Both the position numbers and the translations under genes were made by a program. Source: Albifimbria verrucaria (Eukaryota; Ascomycota; Sordariomycetes; Hypocreales; Stachybotryaceae). Taken from it: DNA of 64,000 bases. The notes below the pieces were generated by a model that saw nothing but the letters and a program-made list of their open reading frames with translations, was not told the DNA's origin and did not search any database. Every line of letters begins with the position of its first letter. The first letter of the stretch is position 1. Positions 23,901 to 35,900 of the stretch are shown here, one piece after another. Location: positions 4,030,001 through 4,094,000 of the forward strand of contig JAHREC010000018.1 of assembly GCA_020081605.1 (NCBI GenBank). Reading direction: 5' to 3'.

Positions 23901-26900
23901 GATAAGCCGCGTCCTCGGCTCAACAAGGCAAGCCGATGGGGTATTCTGGCGGCTGCCATTGCCGGCAGTAGCACTGAGCCGGCAAATGAGCCTGACGTTG
24001 TCGTTGGAGAGTCTTCCAAGGAGATCCCACAAGGCACCACCACCCGAGACTTGCCGACAGTTGAAGACAAGAGTCTTGCAGACGACTCAACTGTGCTCCC
24101 ACCTGTTCCTGGGCCAAAGCCGACTAGCCCTAAGCATAGCGACATGCCCGGTGGATTCGCCGATGATGTTGAGTTCGCTGCCACATTAGCCGCTGGCCTC
24201 CAAGATACTGGCTTCGATCCAAACATTGTGATCGATGACCCAAAATACCGTCGCCGTGATTCTCCTCCGGGATCCAATGAGCTCAATGGAAATGGCATTT
24301 ACCATGCTCCATATGCCCAGACCGTCTCCGACTTTGGCGTGATAGAAGCCGCTCCTGCTGAGCGAGCTGTGCCTGACTCTGGGTTTGTTCTTGGTGAAGT
24401 TGAGACACCCAAAGAACAACATGTCGTACCAGAGGCAGAGTCCGCAGACCCGGCAGTTAAGCTTACTAAGAAAGAAAGGCGAAGACTGGAGAAGTTGGCA
24501 AAGAGGCAGTCTACAGAGCTTACAGAGTCACCAACTACAGTATCACAAGACGAACTTCCTAGAGGCGATGCTGTACTTGCCGAAAGGAAATGACCAAGCA
24601 AGAACGCAAGGAACAGCGTAAGCGGGATGAGGTCGTGGTTGTTCAAGGTGACGACAGCCCTCGTGATGACTCTAGCCCAGGCCGTGAGGTTGGCGAAGAG
24701 GTCTGGGAAGACTCAACCCGAAGCAGATCGAAGAAGAACAGGAAGAATCGTGACCTGCCGGATATTACAACTGCGTCATTTTCCCTTCCCTCAGACAGCT
24801 TTAACGACACACAGTCTCCCAAGGACGCTAAGCCCGATGACGAATCGACTGTGTCGAAGAAATCCAAGAAGAAGTCTAGACACGAGAGCATTGACTCACC
24901 GGCTAGATCTGAGGCTTCTGTAGACAGCTCAGGCAAGAGGAGTAGCAAGTCCAAGCGCAGAAGTGGTACTGCCGATGACTTCTATGGTGACAAAACTCCC
25001 GATCGAGCGCGAGATCCTTTTGAGGATCGCGAAGTAAGCTCTGTTGTATCAGAGCCACGCTATGACCGCAAACGCGATTCCCAAAAGAGCAAGCGATCTT
25101 CTGGATATTATGATGACGATGCGGCATCAGTGGTGTCAGCACCGGGATCTTCACGCAAGAGCAAGGAGTCAGAAAAGCGATCCAGCGGTTTGTTCTCGAG
25201 CATCTTTAGAACAAATGGCAATAAGGAGGATGGCAAGCGGGAGTCTTTTTAGATAATGCCGGCACCCTTGGCGCGGGTGTCGGCTTAGCGGGTGCTGCGG
25301 TCGCTGTTGCGTCCGGTCTCTCTCGCTATAACGCCGCCGAAGCCTCCTCGGAAAAGGAGAAAGCGACCACTAAACACGACGGCAGATCCCGTAGCCCCGA
25401 GCCTTTCGATCCTGAGATCGTCCCTCGGGCCATCAAGCCTGCTATAGATCCTCAATATGGTGATTTATTGCCCCTCCCGCCAAGCGAGCCAGGAACACCT
25501 ACTCAGGTTCCTGAAGAGCTACCTGACCTTCCAGATAGTCGACCAGACACACCACCAGAAGAGCGCGGTCTTTTGAGGCGGGACCGTGGCAGTCATCATC
25601 GCCGGCGAAGCACCCAGGAGACCCCTATCAAGTCTCCCAGCGTCACAGCGATACCAATTTCCCTCCGCCTGGGTAACCGACAGTCTCCCGCATCACCGGG
25701 CATTTTCAAATCCTCGCCTATTGCAAGCCCTGTCACTGCCGCTGCAGATGCTGGGCCCAGACGTGCGGGCCGACCAACTTCCTGGGACAGCAGCCGGGAG
25801 TTCAAGCCTCTCTATCTGCTTGAGCACGCCCGTCATGGCCCGAGTGAACCCTCTGTGTCCGAATTGGAGTTGCCGGCTTTGCCGCCCAGCGAACCGCCGT
25901 CAACGCGAGAGTCACCGGCTCCTGAAGACCAGATGGCCAACCTTCGTGATGAGGATGCCATGCGAGGCTTCAGTACTTTTGATCTCATGAACTCCGCCTT
26001 AAGAATTGACACCAACCTACCAACGGCATCACGGGACGTTGAAGTAGCAGGCTCACAGGAAACTACCCCGAAGGCTGCTATAAGGCCAGAGTTTCCCACG
26101 GAGCAACCGTCTGATAGTCGGGAAATGGGCGGATATGCCGGTGATGACTTCCAAGAGCCTGATCCTGTGGATCCTATGTCTAAGAACAGAAGCTCATATC
26201 TGCTTAACTCAGAGCCATCTTCCATCCGGTCCAATAAGTCAGTCAGCAATGTCGATCAAAGCCCACAAGACTCTACTCCGACTAAAGTGCGTGGCGAGAC
26301 CAACCTTCCCGATATTGCTGAGGACTTGACCTCAGCCGATGAACACTTTTCGGACGCCGTAGAAGGACAGTCTGGTGATGACGCGTTCCAAGATGTCGTT
26401 TCTACCCCTACCGAACGCACCATTGTCGAGCCTGTGTTCACCGAGCCAACTGAAACCGCGGTGGTTGCTGATGCTGGTGTGGTTGATGACGAAACCGCGG
26501 ATGAATGGGCGTCGCTCTCGGCTAAGGAGAGAAAGAAGCTGAAGAAGGCTCGTAAGAAGGCACTAGAGTTAGCATTAGCAGAGAGTGCTGCTCCTGCTCC
26601 TGCTCCTGCTCCTGCAGGCACGGAAGATGTATCTCAGTCTCGGGACCTTCAAGAAACCCCAGTGGAGATTCAGACAGACATACCAGCAGACGTACCAGCA
26701 GACGTACCAGCAGAAGCGCCAGTAGAAGCTGTAGCAGACGTACTTGTGGAGGCACCAGTGGAAAGCTTAGCGGAGACGCCAGCAGAAACGCCAACAGAAA
26801 CCCCCAGGAATCAGCTGTAGAAGATCTTGTTTTGCCTAAATCCAAGAAGAACAAGAAAAAGAAGAAGAAGGCCGGGCCCTCTGAGGAGCCCGAGTCGCAA

Positions 26901-29900
26901 GACTCCACTGTTCCCCAAGCAACGGAAGAGACGACACCTTTCGAGACTCCGGCTGAGACGCCTACAGCGGATACCGATGGCCGAGCAGGTATAGAGGTCC
27001 CATCCGATGTTCAGCCTATACTGGATGCTGAGAAAGCTATTGATGTAAATGACTCTGGAGCAACTCCAGCTCAGGAAGCTTCTGATCCTCTGTCCTTAAG
27101 CAGTGTGGACAAAGTTTTGGAAGCTGAGACAGCTACCAAGGAAAGCGAAACTGATCCAGCCACTGAGGTCACGGGAGAGGCTGAAGATACACCTACTTCA
27201 TCTAAGAAGAACAAGAAGAAAAAGAAGAAGGGAAAGGCTTCTGCCTCCGTTGAAGAGCCCGTTATTGAGGAGCCTGCTGTTGAAACGCCTTCTGTCGAAA
27301 CACCTTTTGTCGAACCTCTTCTCGCAGACGTCACAGCTCAAACGGAGTTGCCTGAAAGTCAACCAGAGGCAGCCCTAGCTGGTGATCTAGTAGGTGAAGT
27401 CCCTGTGGCTTCGGAAACAAAGGAAGCCCCAGAGGAGTCGAAGGCTCAGGAGTCGCTGGAGCCAGCAGCCGAGCCAACAGTCGAGCAAGCCTTGGAGTTA
27501 CCAACCGAGTCAACAACCGAGCCAACAGCTGAGCCTGAAGCTGATCCCGTACCCCTACTTCAGACGTGCCTGCCGAAGTGAGCCCAGAGGATGTGCCGTC
27601 CACACCTACAACTTCTAAGAAGGACAAGAAAAAGAACAAGAAGAAGAGGGGCTCTCAGATCGAGGACCCTGTTCCGACTGAGAAGACTGATGAGCCAGAA
27701 GCTCCTTCAGAAGAGACTCCAGTGGCATCTACAGAAGTGGTTGAGGAACCGTCATCCCTGACTCCTATCGCAAATGAAGAGCCCGAGTCGAAGTCACTCG
27801 ACTCGTCCGAAGTTCAAGAAGCCACTGAACTAGTTGAGCCAATTCAATTGCCAGAGTCTACTGAGCCTGTTGAGTCCACTGAGCCTGCTGTCCCAGCCGA
27901 GCCCGAGATGGAAGTTGCGCCAACTACCAAGGGAAGAAGAAGAAGAAGGACAAGCGCAAGTCGGTACAATGGGAGCCAGAGGCTGAACCTTCAATCACCG
28001 AAGGCCAAGAGCCATCTGTTGAGGCCGAACAAAAGCCTTTGGAGCAGCAAGCAGAAACTCAACCTGACCAGCCCGAGGTAAGCGCTGATAAAGAGCTTGA
28101 AAATGATCCTGCCAAGAGGCCTACTGGCAACAACGAGCCTGAAGCATCCACCTCTGGCATTCTCCCAGCAGCTTCCGCTATTGCTGCTGTAGGATCAGCT
28201 TGGAAGAACATCTGGGAAGCAGTAACTCCACCTCCAACCAACCTGCTGATACAGTGGACTCTAACGATTTACCAAAGGGGCAAACCGATGAGCAATTACC
28301 TGAGACTCTGGCCAAGGACCCAGAACTAGTCGCCACAGACCCTATTATTGCCTCTACCGAGCCTAGCAACGAACAAACAGCCACGGCTGAGGCACAGGTA
28401 AATGACACTGTGAAGGAGTTGGAAGGCCCTGTTGAGGAACTGGCTATCCAGGCCCCATCTGGTGCTTCTGAGCCCTCTCCCTTGACGCGGACATCCCGCC
28501 CACTGAGGAGCAGTCAGTTGAGGTAAAAGAAGCACCCGCCGAATCAGTAGAAACTACCGAGCCTTCCAAGAAGAGCAAGAAAAAGAAGAAGAAGAAGGGC
28601 TCAGCAGTACTTGATGAGGCTACTGAAGAATCTGCACCCCAGCCTGAAGGGACCGAGACTACCGCACCTGTTGAACCCCCAGTGCTTGCTGAATCTCCGG
28701 CGCCTGCTGAACCCTCGGAACCAGAGAACACAGTAGCTTTGCCTTCTGCAGAAGCTAAAGACAGTACAGCTTCGCCGGCACCCGAGGAGCCTTCTGTTCT
28801 GACGGTTACCGAAGAAACACAACCTGAAGATGGATCAGCCACGCCTACAACCGGCAAGAAATCAAAAAGAAGAAGAAGAAGGGATCTATGATACTAGATG
28901 AGCCTGTAACAGAGGTTCTACCTGATCTTTCAGCTGCCGAAGTTATAACCCCTGCTGAGCCTTCTGAAACCGAGAAGACGGAGAACTTGCCTGAGCCTTC
29001 AACTGCTGAAACTATAGCCCTTGCTGAGCCTTCCGAGCCGGAGAAAGCGGAGACCTCAATTGAGCCTTTAACTGCTGACGTTACAACCTCCGTGGAGCCT
29101 TTAGAGCCCGAGAAAGTAGCGGATCTCCCGGTTATGGAGGAGAATCTTACTCGTGATATTTCTGAAGAATCACCTGCACCAGAAATCAAGGAAGCCCCAG
29201 TTGAAGAGGAGAGTGCACAGCCTAGCGGAAAGAAGTCAAAGAAAAGAAGAAGAAGGGATCTGTAGCACTCGACGAGTCTGTGACAGAGATCCTGCCTGAT
29301 CCTTTAGCTGCTGAAGGTACAACCCCTGCTGAGCCTTCTGAGCCTGAGAAAACGGAGAACTTGCCTGAGCCTTCAACTGCTGAAGCCACAACCCCGCGGA
29401 GCCTTCAGAGCCTGTGAAAGTAGCAGACCTCCCGACTCTGGAGGAGAACACCACCCGTGATATTCCTGAAGAATCACCTATACAAGAGACAAAGGATGCC
29501 CCAGCGGAAGAAGAGACACAGCCTAGCGGAAAGAAGTCGAAGAAAAAGAAGAAGAAGGGCTCCGTGGTGGTCGAAGAACCACAAACCATTGAGGCTACGC
29601 CCGAGCCTTCGACTACTGATAACGTAACTCCTACTGAGACTACTGATAATGCAACACCCGCTGAGACCGTCGATAATGTGACACCCTCTGAGGTCGCTGA
29701 TACAGCAGCATCTGCCGAGACTGCCGACAATGCAACACCCCTTGAGACCCTAGATGTTGCTGAGAAGGCTGCAGATTCTCCTGCGTTGGACGAACCTGCC
29801 CCAACAGGAGTTTCTGAAGCTCCTGTAGCTGAAGTAAAGGAGGCCAAGCCTGAAGATGAATGGGGCATGCCTACAACTGGAAAGAAGTCTAAGAAGAAGT

Positions 29901-32900
29901 CCAAGAAAAACAAGTCGGGCTCTGCTACGCCACTTGACGTGAGTGGCGATATGCCAGCTGAAGCTGTGGAGCAGTCGACTATAACTGGAGAGGCTTTGTC
30001 AGAGGAACCCGCAAGTCTTGAACCCGCAAGTCTTGAACCTGAGAAGACAGAGGAGGCCCCAACAGACTCTGTAGTGGAACCAACCACCCAAACAGAGCCG
30101 CCAGCTGAAGAAGAACCACAAGCAACCGGCAAAAAGTCTAAGAAGAAAAAGAAGAAGACTCAGTCACTTCTCCTCGACAACCAGGATGAAAGCGCATCAA
30201 CCACTGCTCCTGAGGCATCCACTGAACCGACTGCAGATTCTTTTTAGGTAATCCAGCAGAGACCACAACTGATGTTCCTACCGAAACCGTCGCGGAACAA
30301 ACCCCAGAGGTCTCTGCGCAGGAGGCGGAAGAACCAGTGCCCGAGTCTACGCAGGAAGAGGCGCAGCCAGTTGCGCCCGAGCCTGAGGCAGAGCCTGAAA
30401 CACCCAAGAAGGGCAAGAAGAACAAGAAGAACAAGAAGAAAAATACTTCAACACCCGAAGAAAATCTTGTGGACCAACCTGTGGATGAGGCTACATCAAA
30501 AGCTACCGAAGAAGCCAGTGAACCCACTTCATCTGATCCTGTGATAGATGCTGTACCCGCCGACACCGTTACGGATGGTACTGTTACACAGAACGAGGTA
30601 GAGAAAGACACTACTTCTACTGCCGTAGACAACTTGGCGCCAAATGACAAGAAGGATGAAAATGTGGACATCAATATTCCAGAAGCCACCAATACTGTCG
30701 ACGATTCAAAGCCAGAGGGTGCAGTTGACGACGCTGCGGACGATTCTATCTTTCCCGTCAAACTATCAAAGAAAGAGAAAAAGAAGCGGAAGAAGCAGGC
30801 GGCACTTGAGTCACCAAAGCCAGAGCCTGAAGATGCCAAAACTACTGACACTAACCTTGGCCTCACGGCAGAGCAGACTAAAGAGACTAACAAACCTGAT
30901 GAAACCACTGTAGCACCAGGAACCGAGTCTGCCCAGCCGGAATCAGATAATGCAAATGATGCAGCCAAGACAGAAGGCTCTGTCGATGAAAATACTAAAC
31001 AGTCTCTGGCCTCTAGCCAGGATCCCCAGGCTAATCCTGAAGATGACTGGGGTGGGTTGAGTCTGAAGAGCTCCAAGAAAGATAAGAAAAAGAAGAAGGC
31101 TAAGGACATGGAGTCTGAAACCCTGCAGGAACCCGAGACCGCTCATCTACCGGAACCGGAACCGGAACCGGAACCGGACACGCAACTTGATGCCGACGAG
31201 ACACGCCCGGCCATGCCATCCGACGACGGCGAACCAAAGACCGACCCGGCCGATGCCCCTTGGAGCCTGGAACTGTGGAGGAACCTGGTGTGCCACCAGC
31301 TGCGGGACCTGAGCCGGAGACAATGGATGAGAAGGATGAAAATAAGAATGACAAGGATTCTTCAACAGAGCCTGTACCCTCGGATCTGGTTCCTGAAACG
31401 ACCGAAATCCAGGGCGAAGCAGAGCAGAAGAAGGAGGAGGATGAATGGGCAATGGGACCAACCAAGAAGGACCGGAAGAAGAAGAAGAAAGGCCAGAATG
31501 TACATGTCGATCTTGAAGAGCTCCTGGTTCTTCCAAGGAAGCCACAACAGCGAACCCTGAGTCTCTCAAGGATGTTCAGCTACCAGATACTCAAATGGAT
31601 TCCTCTCTCTACTTTCCGGTTCCTGACGCCACCCAGTCCCAAGCCCTGCAAGACCATTCTCCATCCATGCCTCATCCAGCGACCAAAAGCCAAGACAAAG
31701 AGCTTCTCCCAGAGCCAATACCCCCACTCCCCTGCCATGGCCGATACCGAGGATGTGAAGTCTGGTCCAGATGCCCCAGATCCAGGAGTGGAAGTCACGG
31801 AGACCCAGGAGCCAGTACCAAGCGGCCTACAAGATGAGCCTCAGTCTTCAGACCAGGCCGTCCTGGAAGTTTCAGCATCGGACACTGTCGAGGAAATCGG
31901 GACTGTCCCAGAACCCGAGGTCGTTGCGGAGCAGCCAGAAGAAGACTTCTGGAACGTTGGGTCTTCTAAAAGAACAAGAAGAACAAGAAGAACAAGAACA
32001 AGTCCCCGCCTTCTGAAGTGACGGCCTCTTTTCTTTCCGCAGAAGGCCCTGCGACTACAAACTTGGAAGAGTCCGGTGTAGGTCAGGATGATAAAGACCT
32101 ACCTGTCCAGACAGAAATTCAACAGATTGAGAGTGCCACCGATCTTGCGCAAGGGGTTGAGCCTGAGCCAGTTGTTGAACCTCCGGCGTCTACTCTAGAT
32201 GATACCATCGACGACTCGGCAGCCCGCCAGTCTAAGAAGGATAAGAAGAAGAACAAAAAGAAGGCTAAGGATGTGATCACCGAGGCAGCCGAGGACCCGG
32301 TGATAACGCAAGACGCCAATGATCCTGAGCTTTCTGCGGAGCCGATTAAAAGCCTAGGGTCTTCTGGTTCTCTTGAGCCTGAACCGTCGAGTGAGCCCTC
32401 GTTAGCCAAAGAGGTGCTACAGGTAGACGATCAAGCTACGCAACCAACAGTCATAGACGATGAGCTACCAACTCAGTCAACAGCTGTCGAGGACGAGCAA
32501 CCAACTCAACTCACAGTTGTGGACGATGAGCAGCCGCCCCAGCCGACACCTGTAGATGATGAGCAGGCACTCCAGTCAACGGCTGCAGACGATGGGATTA
32601 GCTTTACTTCATCCAAAAAGACAAGAAAAAGAAGAAGAAGGCTAAGAACTTGTTAGTCGAACCTGTGGAAGAGATTGAACCCACTCAAGACACCTTGATA
32701 GTGGAGGGCCCTCTAGAACCAATCAAAGAAGCAGAGTCTGAGCCTGTCTCTCAACTAGAACCCTGATAGAGTCTTCAGCTACAGAGCTACCACAGACCAA
32801 TGAGGATGTCTCACAGGCCGCAAATGCAGATGGCCCTCCTGCCGATCTCGCTTCTGAAAAGGAAAATGAGGAAAAGAAGAAGGATGCCGGCACTATATCT

Positions 32901-35900
32901 GCCGAGCCTACTGATGACATCAACCTAAGACAGGAAGCTTTGGTGGTGGCCGAAGAGCCTTTGAGATCTGGTGATGTTGCAGAGCCTATTCCCCGAACAG
33001 AGCTATCAAGCGAGCCCATCCCAGAACAAGAGCCGCTGGGTGATGATGCTGGTGCAGCCGAGCCCACTGTAGCAGACGACGAACCTGCCTCTGGTCTGTC
33101 CAAAAGGACAAGAAAAAGAAAAAGAAGAAGGCCAAGGTGGCAGAGAAGGCTGCTGAACAGGCTGCCGAAACAATGGATAACGATGATCAAACAAAGAGCA
33201 ATGAGGTGGGAATGATTCCTGAAATCTCAGAGCCCCTGCTACGACTGAGCAAGATATGAAAGAGCCTGCAACTACCGAAGGTTTAGTTCATGTCACTGAA
33301 CTACAGCCAGAATCTTTAGTGGCAGAATCTGCGCCTACTACAGTAGTTGAGACGAAAGCAGAGCCTTCAGATGTAGAGGGTACGACCGCAGGGGTTACTC
33401 AGCCTAAAACAATTCATGCGGGTTTGACAACTACAGAGCCTACGGTAACGGAGGCTTCCAACCCAGAATCCATCATTCCGGAATCTACGACTGCACAGCC
33501 AACGGAACCAGAGCCAATAGTCAATGAGTCTACAATCACGGAGCCTACGGTCATAGAGTCAGCGCCCATACAGTCCTCTAAGGATTCCACATTGACAGAG
33601 GCTCCCATCGATAATGAGGACGACTTTTGGGGCAGCGTGACAAAGAAAGACAAGAAAAAGAATAAGAAGAAGAAAAAGAACCAAGTCACGGAGCCAGATG
33701 TTGTTGAAACTTCTGCCTTGTCTAAGGATTCGACTATTGTAGACGACCCTTTACCTACTGTTCCTGAGAACGAGGAGTTATTGGCCACTTCGTCAGACAA
33801 AAAGGGCAACGAGGAAAAACCTGGTCTTTCAGATCCTATCAGCCATGAAGATGCTGGAACTGCCTCTTCTGTCCCTGCGGAGATGTCTTCCACACTTGAG
33901 GCGCAGTCTGCAGATAGGCAAGAGGCAATGGCTCCAGAGGAATCCATTCGCATGCAAGCAGAGACGCCTGGTGACCACGTTCCTGCAGAGGCGGCCATGA
34001 TAGCTACGGACGCGGCTGATTCCTCTATGGTGGTACCCCTGCTTCTAGCGGAGAAGTTCAAATCGACGATTTCCTGGGTAGTAGGGCGGATGTCAAGGAT
34101 GACCAAGCCAATGCAATTTCAGGGGCTTCTGCTTTGCCACACAGCTCCCAGCAGGACGAGATCGTGTCCCTGCCAAATGTTGAGGAGCCTGTACCCGCAT
34201 CATCAAAACAAGAACCCCTAGAGGACGATTGGACTGCATCTGCAACCGGTAAAAAGGCTAAGAAAGGGAAGAAGAATCGTAAAAGCCAATCTCAAGCACT
34301 GCCGTGGGAGGACACGCAGAACACTGTCCAACCCGCAAGCGAGGCTGAACCCTTAAGCACCGAGCCTCTCGACAGTGATCAGGTACAAGCTGCAGCGGAT
34401 CTAGAGTACAAGGATATATCCGACACATTAGCAGGCGAGCCCATCACTGCGACGGACAAAAGCGTGGATGTCTCTGGCGACCCAATATTAGCCATTGAGA
34501 AGCCATCTGCTGCACAGAAAGAAGAAAAGACCGAAGTTGCTACGCAAGAAGGACTTGTTGTGGACATCAACGACCCTGAAAAGCATCCCCAAGAGCTCGA
34601 CCAGCTTCAGAAGGCACATGGAGATAAGAACCCAGTTGACAGCGAAAAGCAGGAGGCCATCAGCCAAGAGAATGACCAGACTGAACCTTCTTGGGATATT
34701 ACACCTAAAAAACTATCCAAGAAAGACAAGAAGAAGCTCAAGAAGCAAGCGGCATTAACTGAAGATGCCGGGAAATTTCTCATTCTACTCCCATCGAAGA
34801 CGATCCCGCTTTGCAGCCACAGCCCGAGGCTATAGCTACAGCTACTGATGAGACTAAAGCCTCAGAGACGCTTGCGGATATTCCAATCGAAAGCCAAGAA
34901 AGCAAGGAACCGCCCGAGGACGAACCCGCACCCAAGCTATCAAAGAAGGAGAAAAAGAAGAAGAAGGCACGAGATTCAGTGGCTCTTGAGTCTACAACAA
35001 TAGAGCCTGCTCTGGCTGCAGCCGAAGATCATCCATCACAGGCCGTGGAAGACATTCCCATTCAAGAAGAGCTAAGCGGCCCGCCAAACACGACTCAGGA
35101 TACTGGAGTCGTGTCTGTTGTTGAGCCCGAGACACAATATTCCAAGCTCGTAAAGGAACAGCCAGTCGATTTTGATGGTTTCCAGCCCAGCGAGAATAAG
35201 CCAAAGGATGAGAAAGACATGATCACAGAAAACGTGGCTGGCTCGGTGCCCGACTTGAAATCAGACATCCCTGGGCAGCTTACAGACACACCTGTTGTTG
35301 GTACTACCGAGCCACCTCAGCAACCCTCCGAGGAGCATGCGAATGAGTCGTCTCTGGTGGATACATCGGTGGCCATCCCAGTGCAAGAAACTCCGCTCAA
35401 CGATGACGAGTTCCTTGTACCAGCAAAGAAGGGCAAGAAAGGCAAAAAATCAAAGCTAGTCACTGACAGTTTCGACGTGACTTCGCCCGAACAAGGCACG
35501 GATGTATCAAAAGTAGCTGAGACGCAAGAAGGAATCATGGCAGAGAACTTGAGGGATATTGACCCTCTGTTACAATTGCTGAATCGAAAATGGAAGCTGA
35601 CGAGACTGGGCTGGCTGGGCTCATGACGTCAACAGACCCGGAACAACCACTAGTTGAGTCTGCAGTCACCAACGATGATGATATCTGGCCATCTGTGACA
35701 AAGAAGAATAAGAAGGGAAAAAGTCAAAGGCGGCTAGTACTCTTGAATCGGATCCATCAAGCTCTATGAGGATTCTCCCGGCGGCTGTTGCTGAGCCTGT
35801 GGTTGAACAACCCATAGGCGAACCAGAACCAGTCAATACAGAAACAATAACGGTTGCCCAGCAGGATCCTCCACCAGAAGATACAGCCAGGCCCGAACAG

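Noticed and set aside
30138..31109. 323-codon open frame on the minus strand inside the giant gene
   Set aside because: It is the complement of GAA/GAG/CCT/AAG-rich coding sequence and gives Ser/Phe/Val-rich nonsense (SFFF runs opposite lysine blocks). The same holds for 29236-30132 and other antisense frames.
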